Below, piece after piece: positions 1 through 9,232 of a stretch of 51,763 bases of DNA; position 1 is the first letter of the stretch; every line of letters starts with the position of its first letter. The notes under the pieces were generated by a model. It did not search any database and was not told where the DNA came from. It saw only the letters and a program-made list of their open reading frames with translations. The translations under genes and the position numbers were made by a program. This DNA comes from a virus: the IMG/VR virus record IMGVR_UViG_3300018428_000030, positions 1 to 51,763 of that record; one strand, given 5' to 3'.

Positions 1-426
1 AATCATCGTTGTTGGGCGAGTATAAATAATAAAAATGATGAACTTTGGAAAATAAGTAAAGAATTATTTGAAAGTGATTGTGTTTTATTTTTTACAAGTA
101 TAAGGTGGGGTCAAGCAAATGGATTTTATCAAAAGTTAATTGAAAGATTAACTTGGATAGAAAATAGATTTCGTAGTTTAAGAGAAGGAAATATTGTAAA
201 AAATATTGATGCTGGAGTTATAGCAGTCGGTCAAAACTGGAGAGGAAAACAAGTAGTTGATATTCAAAAAGAAGTGCTAGAATTTTATGGATTTAATACC
301 CCAAGTGTGTTATATTGGAATTGGCAATATACAAAAGATGAAAATGATGAAACGCTCAGGTCTTATAAAAAGGCAATAACAGTTTTTGATAAAACATTTA
401 AACCAAATACACATGATGAAATTTAA
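1..426 (+). CDS. Flavodoxin-like NAD(P)H:FMN reductase family protein, 5'-truncated
   Basis: This is the C-terminal 141 residues of a gene that begins before the window; the frame is open from base 1 to the TAA at 424-426. The segment VLFFTSIRWGQANGFYQKLI followed by an ER-x-TWIENR stretch resembles the flavodoxin-fold NADPH-dependent FMN reductase/WrbA family, where this loop and helix contact the flavin and the dimer partner. Further on, AGVIAVGQNWRGKQ and a late NTPSVLYWNWQY segment fit strand 4/5 of that fold. Family members reduce FMN or quinones in the cytosol; the substrate here is unknown. It overlaps the next gene by 14 bases. The fold is inferred from pattern only. Confidence 0.55.
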   Translation, partial: NHRCWASINNKNDELWKISKELFESDCVLFFTSIRWGQANGFYQKLIERLTWIENRFRSLREGNIVKNIDAGVIAVGQNWRGKQVVDIQKEVLEFYGFNTPSVLYWNWQYTKDENDETLRSYKKAITVFDKTFKPNTHDEI

Positions 427-1447
427 TCAAATAATAAATAATTTAATGGAAGGTGGAGTGGGTGGTCATATGGATCACCCATTTGATTTTGCATCTACAG
501 GTCGTGAATTAATTGACATTTTTAATAAAACTGTATTGTCGTTGGAAAAAAGTGATAGTGGGAGTGTAAAAATAGATGGTGTTAATTCTAGTATAAGATT
601 AGTTGATGGCAAATTTGTAATGGATAGAGGCAGTGCTAAACCTCTAGATATTAAAGGAATGCGACCCGAAGATCTTTCAAGTAGATTTGCGCCAGGCCAT
701 GGATTTATAAAAATTGGCTCTAAAGTTATTAATATTTTTGACGAAGCAATTCCATCAACTACATCAGAATTGAAACAATTAGGATTATTAGATAACCCAA
801 ATATACTTCTAAACATAGAATATGTGGAAGGACAAACTAATGTAGTTGGGTATGATAATATTGGAAACTTTTTAGCAATTCATGGACTGAAAGAGATTAA
901 ACCTAAAACATTTGGCAAAGATGGTCGAATAAGAAGTAGAACTTCTGTAGAAATTCCGTATGATAAAAATGTTATGCAGTCATACGTAAACAAATTAAAT
1001 GAAGTAGCTAAAAAACATGGATTTAAAGTTTTAGGGAGTGTTGATACTAAATTAAAAAGTAGGCCATCATTTAATAATGTGTTAAATCAAAAACTTACAT
1101 TTTATCCAAATGAAATGCCAGTAACTAAAACATTGGGTGAATGGTTAAATGATGTTACAATACAAACACCGCTTATTACAAGAAAACAATTTTTAGAAGT
1201 TTTAAAAAGTAAAAATTTATCAAACGATTTTGATGAAAAAGATATTGATAAATTAATCAATGATTCTGTAGTTTATATTGCTACAGTTAAGATTGGGGAC
1301 GAAATTTTAAAACAAGCAACGAGTGAAATAGGGGATTTATCGACTCATGAAGGAATAGTCATACGTGATACTAGTATTCATAATAATCCTTATAAAATTA
1401 CAGGCAATTTTCTGATACGTGGCATGGGAAGTGAATTTGGGAAATAA
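413..1447 (+). CDS. Ligase-like nucleotidyltransferase (DUF6267-type phage protein)
   Basis: A 344-residue protein from the ATG at 413; an in-frame upstream codon at 386 would lengthen the overlap with the preceding gene and is less likely. The N-terminus NLMEGGVGGHMDHPFD is a signature I recognise from a T4-like phage family. Residues 53-56 (KIDG) match the covalent-lysine motif I (KxDG) of ATP-dependent DNA/RNA ligases. LLNIEYVEG (about 132-140) matches motif III, HEGIVIR (312-318) matches motif IV, and K328 in YKITG could be the motif V lysine. Known ligases form a lysyl-AMP intermediate and seal nicks; that this protein ligates rather than nucleotidylates something else is inference. No OB-fold domain is obvious. 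It sits just before the packaging genes. Confidence 0.6.
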   Translation: MMKFNQIINNLMEGGVGGHMDHPFDFASTGRELIDIFNKTVLSLEKSDSGSVKIDGVNSSIRLVDGKFVMDRGSAKPLDIKGMRPEDLSSRFAPGHGFIKIGSKVINIFDEAIPSTTSELKQLGLLDNPNILLNIEYVEGQTNVVGYDNIGNFLAIHGLKEIKPKTFGKDGRIRSRTSVEIPYDKNVMQSYVNKLNEVAKKHGFKVLGSVDTKLKSRPSFNNVLNQKLTFYPNEMPVTKTLGEWLNDVTIQTPLITRKQFLEVLKSKNLSNDFDEKDIDKLINDSVVYIATVKIGDEILKQATSEIGDLSTHEGIVIRDTSIHNNPYKITGNFLIRGMGSEFGK

Positions 1448-1470
1448 AATAAATATCTATTAATAGTGTT

Positions 1471-2103
1471 ATGAAAAAAGGAAAAAATAATTTAGATATT
1501 CTACGTGATTATGTAGAAGGAAATCGGCCATTTGTTCAAGTAGGTTACGATGGAAGCAGTTCTTGGAAAGATAGAAAAGAAGGCGAAGAATGGGAAGATA
1601 GTAAGGGTGTCCGATGGAAAAAAGAAAAGGGTATTAGAAAGCGGATATCCAAAAAATCTGTAATTATTAATGAAAAAAGGTGTAAGCTTTGCAATTGTGA
1701 TGTTCGATGGGGAAATTATTTAGATGATAGAGTTTGGCCTAAAACACAATTATGTTATGATTGTTTCAATAAAGAAGAAACAAGAATGAAATTAGAAGGA
1801 ACATGGGAGGTTTTTAATAAAATTCGTGATTTGAAAAATGCAAAGTCCGCAATGCTAGATCACAAAAAAAAGTTTGAAGATGCGAAGAAATGGGCAGAAG
1901 AAAATAAAGGTAAACCTCTAGAATTTGTCAATGAAGATGGATCTATAGAAAAATGGGAAAATGATAACAGCGCGGAAAAGATTTTAGAAGACGTTCTTTC
2001 AGACTTAAAAATTTTGAATGATAGGTTATCGCAAGTAGACACTATGCTTAAAGATTTAGAAAAGGAATATGAGTCAAAATCTAAGAGAAATAATAAAGAG
2101 TGA
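1471..2103 (+). CDS. Zinc-motif coiled-coil protein upstream of terminase
   Basis: A 210-residue protein. The N-terminal third is basic and Trp-rich. A four-cysteine motif follows (CKLC near 71-74 and CYDC near 95-98), likely binding one zinc. The C-terminal 90 residues are charged and predicted to form long helices or a coiled coil. It overlaps the start of the large terminase gene by 35 bases, so the two are translationally linked. In T4 the small terminase gp16 occupies this position and is helical, so a small-terminase or packaging-partner role is possible, but there is no clear sequence match and T4 gp16 has no zinc motif. Function is therefore unassigned. Confidence 0.7.
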   Translation: MKKGKNNLDILRDYVEGNRPFVQVGYDGSSSWKDRKEGEEWEDSKGVRWKKEKGIRKRISKKSVIINEKRCKLCNCDVRWGNYLDDRVWPKTQLCYDCFNKEETRMKLEGTWEVFNKIRDLKNAKSAMLDHKKKFEDAKKWAEENKGKPLEFVNEDGSIEKWENDNSAEKILEDVLSDLKILNDRLSQVDTMLKDLEKEYESKSKRNNKE

Positions 2104-3658
2104 ATATAAAAAGTGTTTAGAAAATCCTATATACTTCATGAAGAAGTATGTCAAAATACAACATCCTATTAAGGGAACATGTAATTTTGACTTGTTTCCA
2201 TTTCAAGAAACAGCATTATCAAGTTTAGTTAATAATCCTTTAAATATTATTTTAAAAAGTCGTCAGATGGGTATATCCACTTTAACAGCTGCTTACAGCT
2301 TGTGGTTAATGACTTTTCATAATGATAAAAATATTCTTTGTATTAGTATTACGCAAGAAACTGCTAAAGAAATTGTTACAAAAGTTAGGTTTGCAAATGA
2401 TAATTTGCCATCATGGTTAAAAGTTCAATGTATTGAAGATAATAGATTGAGCCTTAGATTAAAAAATGGGTCTCAGATAAAAGCTGTGTCTTCTGCTGGC
2501 ACAGCTGGTCGTTCTGCTGCTCTATCTCTTCTTGTCATTGATGAAGCTGCTTTTATCGATGGTATTGAAGAAATATGGTTATCTGCTCAATATACCTTAT
2601 CTACTGGTGGTAGAGCCATTGTGTTAAGTACACCGAATGGGGTAGGTAATTTCTTTCATAAAACGTGGGTAGGGGCAGAATCTGGTGATAATGGATTCAA
2701 AACAATAAGACTTCCATGGCATTTGCATCCAGAACGAGATCAAGCATGGCGTGATAGACAAACAGAATTATCTGGTGTAAAAGGCGCGGCACAAGAGTGT
2801 GATTGTGATTTTTCAACTTCTGGTAATCAAGTAGTTTCAGTAGATTTATTGGAATTTTATAATTCTACATATATAACTGAGCCAATTGAAAAAAGAGGAG
2901 CTGGTGATGATTTTTGGATATGGGAGAGACCCGATTATAGTAAAAACTATATTATAAGTGCTGACTGTGCTCGTGGTGATAGTAGTGATTATAGTGCATT
3001 TCAAATATTTGATGTTGAGAGTATGACACAAGTTGCTGAATATAAAGGGCAGATTACTACAAAAGATTATGGTAACATGTTGGTAGGTGTCGCGACAGAA
3101 TATAATAATGCATTATTAGTTGTAGAAAATAACAACATAGGATGGGCTACTCTTCAACAAATTATTGATAGAGATTATAGAAATACTTTTTATAGCACAC
3201 CAGATTTAAATATAGTTGATGTTGAACACAGTTATACTAATAAACTTAATCGTCAAGATAAAAAGTTAATAGCTGGATTTACAACTACAAATAAAAATAG
3301 ACCTTTAATTATCAGTAATATGGAATCATGTTTTAGAGATAAATCTTTAATTATCAAATCTGTTCGACTGTATGAAGAATTAAATGTGTTTATTTGGAAT
3401 GGAGCTAAAGCAGAAGCAATGAGAGGGTATAATGATGACTTAGTAATGTCATTAAGTATAGGTTTGTGGGTTCGAGACACAGCACTTAAATTAAGAAGTG
3501 AACAAATGGCTTATACAAAAAATATGTTGAGTGGAATAAAAAAAATAACAAGCAATGATCCGAGGCCAGGTCCACAAAATAAAATATTATCATCTCCTGA
3601 AGAAAACTGGTCTATGGAAGTTGATGGTAAAAAAGAGGACTTAAACTGGTTACTATAA
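2069..3658 (+). CDS. Large terminase subunit (T4 gp17-like)
   Basis: The DNA-packaging motor of 529 residues; T4 gp17 has 610. The ATPase domain shows Walker A SRQMGIST (64-71), Walker B LLVIDEAAF with D158/E159, and a coupling-like LSTPNGVGNFF (187-197). The RNase H-like nuclease domain carries the three expected acids: D299 in ISADCARGD, E353 in LLVVENN and D456/D457 in GYNDDLVMSL. It would dock on the portal, pump DNA into the prohead using ATP and cut concatemers. The ATG at 2069 is preceded by AAAGGA at 2061-2066, a good ribosome site inside the end of the previous gene. All key residues are present, so it looks functional. Confidence 0.97.
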   Translation: MSQNLREIIKSEYKKCLENPIYFMKKYVKIQHPIKGTCNFDLFPFQETALSSLVNNPLNIILKSRQMGISTLTAAYSLWLMTFHNDKNILCISITQETAKEIVTKVRFANDNLPSWLKVQCIEDNRLSLRLKNGSQIKAVSSAGTAGRSAALSLLVIDEAAFIDGIEEIWLSAQYTLSTGGRAIVLSTPNGVGNFFHKTWVGAESGDNGFKTIRLPWHLHPERDQAWRDRQTELSGVKGAAQECDCDFSTSGNQVVSVDLLEFYNSTYITEPIEKRGAGDDFWIWERPDYSKNYIISADCARGDSSDYSAFQIFDVESMTQVAEYKGQITTKDYGNMLVGVATEYNNALLVVENNNIGWATLQQIIDRDYRNTFYSTPDLNIVDVEHSYTNKLNRQDKKLIAGFTTTNKNRPLIISNMESCFRDKSLIIKSVRLYEELNVFIWNGAKAEAMRGYNDDLVMSLSIGLWVRDTALKLRSEQMAYTKNMLSGIKKITSNDPRPGPQNKILSSPEENWSMEVDGKKEDLNWLL

Positions 3659-3682
3659 TACTTATATATAAGATAATACCGT

Positions 3683-5674
3683 ATGGACGATAAATCATTT
3701 CAAGAATTAAAAAACAGATCATTATATGCTAAATTAAAAAGATTATTTAGCAATGATGTAGTTGTTCGAAACGTTGGTGGCAAGAAGTTAAAAGTTATTG
3801 ACACCGATGAGATTTTTTATGCGACAGATCGTAATAGTTTAAGAGATAGATTTAATCGTCTAAGAACAACTTCTTACAATCAGTACACAAGAGATTATAA
3901 TCTATCATATCAAAGTTCTAGGGTAGAATTGTTTCGTGATTATGATACAATGGACATGGACCCAATTCTTGCTGCGGCATTAGACATATATGCAGATGAA
4001 TGTACTACAAGAAATGAGATGGGTGATGTGATAACTGTCAGAAGCACAAATGATGATATTAAATCTGTATTAAATAATTTGTTTTATGATATTTTAAATG
4101 TTGAATTTAATTTATGGTCATGGATTCGTAGTTTAGTTAAATATGGAGATTTCTATTTGAGACTTTATATAAGTCCAGAGTATGGGGTTTATATGGTTGA
4201 ACCACTAAGCACTTATTATGTAACCCGTGTAGAAAATGCTCATCTAACTAATAAAAATTTTGTAAAATTTCAAGTCAACATGCCTTATGGTAATAAAATC
4301 GAAGATCTCGAAAACTACCAAATGGCTCATTTCAGATTGTTAAGTGATAGCAATTTTCTTCCATATGGTAAAAGTATGTTAGAAGGTGCTAGACGAGTTT
4401 GGAAACAATTAAGTCTAATGGAAGATGCGATGTTAATTCATCGTATTATGAGAGCTCCAGAAAAAAGAATTTTTAAAGTTGACATTGGTAATATTCCACC
4501 AAATGAAGTAGATAATCACATGGAGAGAATCATTAGTCAAATGAAAAAAACTCCATACCTTGATCAAAATACTGGTGATTATAATCTTCGTTTTAATTTA
4601 CAAAATATGGTTGAAGACTTTTTCTTACCGGTTCGCGGTGGTGATAGTGGTACCTCTATAGATAATTTGCCAGGTTTAGAGTGGACAGGTACAGATGATA
4701 TTGAATATCTTCGTAATAAAATGATGGCTGCTCTTAAAATACCTAAAGCATTTTTAGGATATGATGAAACAGTAAGCGGTAAAGCAACATTAGCAGCAGA
4801 AGATATTAGATTTGCTAGAACAATTCAAAGACTCCAAAGAATCGTTGTTAGTGAATTAAATAAAATAGCAGTTGTACATTTATATAGTCAAGGATATCGT
4901 GATGATGCTTTAGTTGACTTCAGTTTGGAATTAACAAATCCTTCTACAATCTTCGAAAAAGAAAAACTTGATGTCTGGAAGAGTAAAGTTGAAGTTGGTC
5001 GTGACATGCAACAAGAAAAACTCTTTAGTAAAAAATGGATTTACGAGAATGTATTTGGTATGTCTGATCAAGATATGATTACCATGCAAAAACAATTAGT
5101 AGATGATGCTAAGGGTATGTATCGATTTAAACAAATCGAGGACGAAGGTGATGATCCAGCACTTTCATTTTTAAAATCTAAAGGTGAAGAAGGTGGCGAA
5201 GGCGGCGAAGGAAATGAGGGTGGAGGAGATGAAGGCGCATTAGACGCTTTAGCTGGAGGAGGCGAAGCTGGCGACGAAGCTGGGGGAGATGAAGCTGGTG
5301 GTGAAGGTGGGGAAGAAGGTGGGGGAGAAGAAACGCCGGAAACAGGTGGTGAAGAGCCAACTTTAACCGAAAAAACTAAGTTAACAGCTCATGAACGTGA
5401 GGCTGCTAGGAAGAAGGAAAGAGATAGAGATAGGGATCAAACAGGGAGGAAAAATGCACGTGATTATAGATTTGGTGAAGATCCGTTGGGTACATTAGAA
5501 TTAAATTCTGACGCTGATACTAGTGTGTCACACAAATATAAAGGTGGCTCTCCATTGTCTTTGGAGGGGTTATCAAATATGTTAAATGATCTTGAACAGC
5601 AAGAAAAAAACAAATCCGTATTGAATGAAGAAAAGTCAGGGTCTTACATGGATGAAATAAATATCAAAGAATAA
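3683..5674 (+). CDS. Portal vertex protein (T4 gp20-like)
   Basis: A 663-residue protein; T4 gp20 has 524. It forms the dodecameric ring at one capsid vertex through which DNA passes and onto which terminase and then the neck assemble. DYDTMDMDPILAAALDIYAD near residue 90 and the DETVSGKATLAAEDIRFART stretch near 360 are typical of T4-type portals. The extra length is a low-complexity tail of Gly/Glu/Asp (about 495-560) followed by a charged Arg/Lys/Asp segment. That acidic-glycine tail is unusual for a portal and may be disordered or slow to evolve by repeat slippage. It follows terminase by 24 bases, in packaging-gene order. Confidence 0.95.
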   Translation: MDDKSFQELKNRSLYAKLKRLFSNDVVVRNVGGKKLKVIDTDEIFYATDRNSLRDRFNRLRTTSYNQYTRDYNLSYQSSRVELFRDYDTMDMDPILAAALDIYADECTTRNEMGDVITVRSTNDDIKSVLNNLFYDILNVEFNLWSWIRSLVKYGDFYLRLYISPEYGVYMVEPLSTYYVTRVENAHLTNKNFVKFQVNMPYGNKIEDLENYQMAHFRLLSDSNFLPYGKSMLEGARRVWKQLSLMEDAMLIHRIMRAPEKRIFKVDIGNIPPNEVDNHMERIISQMKKTPYLDQNTGDYNLRFNLQNMVEDFFLPVRGGDSGTSIDNLPGLEWTGTDDIEYLRNKMMAALKIPKAFLGYDETVSGKATLAAEDIRFARTIQRLQRIVVSELNKIAVVHLYSQGYRDDALVDFSLELTNPSTIFEKEKLDVWKSKVEVGRDMQQEKLFSKKWIYENVFGMSDQDMITMQKQLVDDAKGMYRFKQIEDEGDDPALSFLKSKGEEGGEGGEGNEGGGDEGALDALAGGGEAGDEAGGDEAGGEGGEEGGGEETPETGGEEPTLTEKTKLTAHEREAARKKERDRDRDQTGRKNARDYRFGEDPLGTLELNSDADTSVSHKYKGGSPLSLEGLSNMLNDLEQQEKNKSVLNEEKSGSYMDEINIKE

Positions 5675-5729
5675 TCAAATACAGTGGATTTTTTATTTTT
5701 TTATTATATTTATAAATAATACAGTCGAT

Positions 5730-6605
5730 ATGCGAAAAAAAGCTAAACATTCGAAATTTAAAAACAGTGGGGTGCTGTTTGAGCTATTAACACGTCAAGT
5801 GACATCTGACATCTTGGCAGGTCGTGATGAATCTTTTACGAAAAATTTAATGTTCCGTTACTTTAATGAAAGCACCACATTAGGAAAAGAATTTCAACTT
5901 TACAATTTTATTGTAAATGAAACATCAAAAACACCAGATTCAGCGGATCGTATTTTAGATGTTGTACTACACACTCGTTCAAAATTAAATGAGCGAGATT
6001 TGGAAAAGCAAAAATATAATCTTATTAAAGAAATCAAAGAAAAATATAACATCGATGAATTTCTTAAAAATAAGATACCCAATTACAAACTTTACGCGTC
6101 AGTTTATAAATTATTTGAAGATCAATCTCAAGGTGATTCTAAATTTGATGTGAAAGAAGTAATTGAAGCTAAAGAGTGTGTTATTGAAAATTTAACCAAG
6201 GAAAGAAAGAATGATGATAAACCTATGGGAGTTTATAGTTCTCAACCGCCTGAAGTTAGATTGTTAGCATATAAATTTTTAATTGAAAATTTCAACAAAA
6301 AGTATTCTTCTTTATTAAAATCTCAGAAAGATTTATTGAAGCAATACATAACAAATGTTTCTAGTACTAGCAAATTCACCGAATACGTTAATAAAGAATA
6401 TAGACGTGTATCCGAAGAATTGAAAGAGACAACTTCGTTTATTGATAATGATGTGATAAAAATCAAATTAAATGAGACTGTTTCTCAACTTTCTGGAAAA
6501 ACTATTACAGGAATAGTTAAGGAAAACCAATTATCAGCACTTTTGAGTGCTTATGAATTAATTGAGGAAATCAACAGATTTAAAGATGAAAAGGTCTCTT
6601 CGTAA
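5730..6605 (+). CDS. Head-cluster protein of unknown function
   Basis: A 291-residue, mostly helical, basic protein with no motif that I can name. It begins MRKKAKHSKFKNSGVLFELL and contains many Lys/Glu-rich helices. Its place between portal and protease is where T4 carries the small prohead-core genes 67 and 68, but it is much larger than those and not recognisably related. A role in prohead assembly or as an internal head protein is inference from position only. The upstream region has TATTTATA at 5707-5714, the recurrent element described in the findings, and no Shine-Dalgarno site. It overlaps the next gene by 20 bases. Confidence 0.75.
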   Translation: MRKKAKHSKFKNSGVLFELLTRQVTSDILAGRDESFTKNLMFRYFNESTTLGKEFQLYNFIVNETSKTPDSADRILDVVLHTRSKLNERDLEKQKYNLIKEIKEKYNIDEFLKNKIPNYKLYASVYKLFEDQSQGDSKFDVKEVIEAKECVIENLTKERKNDDKPMGVYSSQPPEVRLLAYKFLIENFNKKYSSLLKSQKDLLKQYITNVSSTSKFTEYVNKEYRRVSEELKETTSFIDNDVIKIKLNETVSQLSGKTITGIVKENQLSALLSAYELIEEINRFKDEKVSS

Positions 6606-7725
6606 AGAATCTGTCGGTGAATTTAGAGATATTGTAAAAAAATATACTCAAAGTAACCATGACAGTGAATTGTCACGTGATGATAAAGAAAAATATCACA
6701 TGTGGTTAGACTCCAATGCTGCTGAACTTTCTAAATTATCTCCAGATTTGGTTGATAAAATTAAGAAATTACTTGGAGACAAGATAAAAGAAGCTTCTAC
6801 CAGTAGTGCTGCTGGAGCATATATGACTCCATTTGCTTTTTCCACAAGAGGACCTGGTAACGTTAGAGCAGCTACTCAATTAGGATTTAAACTTGCTAAA
6901 CCTGTGAAAAAAAGTACTAAATACGCTTTGGAAAATCAATATTACAGCGAACCCGCGTACCAAACACCAGCTCAAGACATTGGATTAGTATCTACTTGGG
7001 AAGATGAAGATGGATTAGTGCAACATGGAGACCCAGAAATGGATCCAGGTTTGGATGGATATAAACAATGTGAGCTGCCATTTACTGAAAATATAAAGAA
7101 GGTACAGAAAATTGTAGAAGGTCTTGGTATATCTAGATTTTTAAATAACGAAAGAGAGGAAGTTGAGATAGAGGATGAAGAAAAGATAAAAATAAAAGAA
7201 CCTGCTCAACAAACACCAACTCCTCCAATGAATGTTCAAACTTATGATGCTTTACCAGATTTTACTTCATTTGATGTAAAGCTTAAAAACAGTACTGAAA
7301 AATTAAAATTAGATCTGCAGAAAAAGATTCAGGATCAAATTTTAAATAAGAAGGTAGTGTTGCGTGGGTCAAAGGGATATAAACAGCCTGAAATGGATTA
7401 TACTGTCAATGTGACGGGTGTGGCAATTGATTATTACTATGATAGATATGTTATTATTGTAGTCGGTAGAGAAGAAAACAAACAAAAGGTTGCGAAATTC
7501 TTTTTAAAGCCTGGTTATAAGATGAAAATTTTAGGACCAGCTGATGTTAAGCCGAAGGATAAATATCAAATTGCTAAATCTCAAGCATTAGTATCGACGG
7601 ATAGTCCATCTACGGGTAATTCAAACGTTGTTACTTCAAATGAACCCGTATCTCAAAAACAACAACCGAATCCGCAACCCGATCAACAAACTGCGGATGA
7701 TAATGTGGATTTAAATCTTACTTAA
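6586..7725 (+). CDS. Head-cluster protein with Pro/Gln-rich tail, unknown function
   Basis: A protein of 379 residues from the ATG at 6586, which gives a 20-base overlap with the previous gene; a TTG eight codons earlier (6562) is in frame but less likely. A Ser/Ala-rich stretch, SSAAGAYMTPFAFSTRG (about 74-90), looks like a conserved phage motif. An acidic linker follows, then a compact domain (about 230-320), and a C-terminal disordered region of Ser, Pro, Gln and Asn (about 330-379). I do not recognise the family. Sitting immediately before the prohead protease, it may be a structural or core component of the prohead, but nothing in the sequence proves it. Confidence 0.72.
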   Translation: MKRSLRKESVGEFRDIVKKYTQSNHDSELSRDDKEKYHMWLDSNAAELSKLSPDLVDKIKKLLGDKIKEASTSSAAGAYMTPFAFSTRGPGNVRAATQLGFKLAKPVKKSTKYALENQYYSEPAYQTPAQDIGLVSTWEDEDGLVQHGDPEMDPGLDGYKQCELPFTENIKKVQKIVEGLGISRFLNNEREEVEIEDEEKIKIKEPAQQTPTPPMNVQTYDALPDFTSFDVKLKNSTEKLKLDLQKKIQDQILNKKVVLRGSKGYKQPEMDYTVNVTGVAIDYYYDRYVIIVVGREENKQKVAKFFLKPGYKMKILGPADVKPKDKYQIAKSQALVSTDSPSTGNSNVVTSNEPVSQKQQPNPQPDQQTADDNVDLNLT

Positions 7726-7736
7726 TATAAAAATAT

Positions 7737-8345
7737 ATGAAAACTGTACTTATTGATGTATTACCATTTGAATTTAAAAAAACTTCGCTTAATGAATCAT
7801 TGAGTGATGGAAAATTATTAGTGACCGGCGTATTACAACGTGCCGATCACAAAAATCAAAATGGTAGAGTGTATCCAGAGGACATCTTGAAAAGAGAGTC
7901 TGTAAAGTATATGGATAATTTTGTAAAACAACGACGAGCTATGGGTGAATTAGATCATCCAGAAAGTAGTGTAGTTAATCTTAAAAATGTCAGTCATAAC
8001 ATTATTGATATGGACTGGGACGGAAAAGATTTAGTTGGTACAGTTGAAATTTTACCTACACCAAGTGGTAACATTTTAAAAGATCTATTAAAAGCTGGAA
8101 TTTTATTGGGAATAAGTAGTAGAGGGTTAGGAAGCGTTAAGAAAGATATGCATGAAGGAGCCGATGTTGTACAAGACGATTTCGACTTAATTGCTTTTGA
8201 TTTTGTAAGTAATCCGTCTACACAAGGAGCATTTATGTATCCAGATGGAAAAATAAATGAAGGAATTGTTCCAGTTGCAAATAGTGTGATTAATCCATAT
8301 GCTAACGTTGAAAGAATAATTCACGATATTATATCAGAATTATAA
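7737..8345 (+). CDS. Prohead maturation protease (T4 gp21-like, serine)
   Basis: A 202-residue serine protease that would cleave scaffold and capsid N-termini inside the prohead after assembly, allowing expansion. The catalytic His is in GELDHPE (H74) and the serine in GISSRGLGS (S127 or S128), both typical of the herpes-assemblin-like phage protease family; DFDLIAFDFVSNPS provides the conserved strand after it. T4 gp21 is similar in length (212). It lies two genes upstream of scaffold and capsid, in classic T4 order apart from the inserted minus-strand genes. Substrate sites of the L-x-E type occur in the capsid protein of this window (LDE near residue 59), consistent with activity on it. 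Confidence 0.95.
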   Translation: MKTVLIDVLPFEFKKTSLNESLSDGKLLVTGVLQRADHKNQNGRVYPEDILKRESVKYMDNFVKQRRAMGELDHPESSVVNLKNVSHNIIDMDWDGKDLVGTVEILPTPSGNILKDLLKAGILLGISSRGLGSVKKDMHEGADVVQDDFDLIAFDFVSNPSTQGAFMYPDGKINEGIVPVANSVINPYANVERIIHDIISEL

Positions 8346-8376
8346 TATTTATTATTAACAATTAATTTAATGTAAT

Positions 8377-8829
8377 ATGATAAAGTTAAAGAAAATAGCT
8401 GAAAGTATGTCTCCAAAGGAAGCTTATAAACCTTTGGCTCAAGAAGAAAAGATTAGACTCCGTGAGACGGTAAAATCATACAATGAATACCGAAATGCTT
8501 TGAAAGCAGAAGCCATCTATGCTACAGCTGATAAAATTTCAGAAGCTATTAGTTTAGCAGAACGATATGCTTTACATGAATCTGGGGAATGGATGGAAGC
8601 AAAGATGGTAGAACGTGATATGAAGGAAATAAAGAAGCTTTCTGGAAAATTAGTTGAGGAAGCTAGTAAAATAAAAGATGTAGAACACCAAATGGAAATG
8701 TTATATGAAGAAATTGGTTTGAAATTGGAACGTTACTTTGAAATTGCAGATCCTGTTGAGGAAAATTCTGAATTGCCGGGTGCTAGACCCATTGTTCAGA
8801 CACACCAACAACCTCCATATCAAGATTAA
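8377..8829 (+). CDS. Small helical head-cluster protein
   Basis: A 150-residue protein that is nearly all charged helix (Lys/Glu/Ala-rich, about 10-125) with a short Pro/Gln tail. There is no recognisable domain. It sits just after the protease and before a strong terminator, so it ends the first head operon. T4 has the scaffold gene 22 here, but in this genome the scaffold-like protein is at 9969, so this may be a second core or assembly component. TATTTATT at 8346-8353 lies 23 bases upstream of the ATG, and there is no Shine-Dalgarno site. Function is unknown. Confidence 0.7.
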   Translation: MIKLKKIAESMSPKEAYKPLAQEEKIRLRETVKSYNEYRNALKAEAIYATADKISEAISLAERYALHESGEWMEAKMVERDMKEIKKLSGKLVEEASKIKDVEHQMEMLYEEIGLKLERYFEIADPVEENSELPGARPIVQTHQQPPYQD

Positions 8830-8851
8830 TATATAATTTTATGTGTGCAAG

Positions 8852-8880
8852 AAAAAACCCTTCATTCGAAGGGTTTTTTT
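8852..8880. terminator. Bidirectional intrinsic terminator between convergent genes
   Basis: A 12-bp perfect stem (AAAAAACCCTTC / GAAGGGTTTTTT) with a four-base loop ATTC, A-rich on the left and T-rich on the right. It would therefore terminate transcripts from both sides. It separates the + gene ending at 8829 from the minus gene ending at 8888. Confidence 0.92.
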
Positions 8881-8887
8881 ATTTAAG

Positions 8888-9232
8888 TTAAATTTTAATA
8901 GATGGTGAAGAATCAATATATTCTAATAGTTTTTCAAATGTTTCAAACACATAACGTCTATTAGTTTTTAAAACATATCCTTCATTTGTTTTATATGCTT
9001 TAACATTTACTTTTTTATTTTCTTCTTCTAGACTTTCTATTTCTACTTCGCATGTCATTTCATCGTCGCTATCTATTATAAAGCCCATGTCACCTAGAGT
9101 ATCAATTTCGTTAAATTTCCACCCTTTAGGATTTTCTATGTCAGTTAATCCGTATTTTGTTTCTTCTAGTTGATCATCTTCTGATCTGGCCAGAATAGTT
9201 TTAAATTTAATAGTATTTGGTTTATAGTCCAT
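8888..9232 (-). CDS. Small acidic protein, unknown function
   Basis: A 114-residue acidic protein (many Asp/Glu) with no motif that I recognise. It starts with MDYKPNTIKFKTILA and is rich in beta-prone segments. It overlaps the upstream minus-strand gene by 11 bases, so the two form a small operon reading against the head genes and ending at the shared terminator at 8852-8880. Orientation and separate promoter suggest accessory expression at a different time from the head proteins. Confidence 0.65.
   Translation of the reverse strand: MDYKPNTIKFKTILARSEDDQLEETKYGLTDIENPKGWKFNEIDTLGDMGFIIDSDDEMTCEVEIESLEEENKKVNVKAYKTNEGYVLKTNRRYVFETFEKLLEYIDSSPSIKI

Noticed and set aside
5178-5360. Minus-strand Leu/His-rich frame in the portal gene
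   Set aside because: It is the antisense of the Gly/Glu-rich portal tail with no initiation signal.
5707-5718. Classical T4 late promoter TATAAATA on the + strand
   Set aside because: It occurs in the coding orientation only where the element is palindromic (5711-5718, 23137-23144); most genes have the reverse-complement form, so I treat TATTTAT(A/T) as the element.
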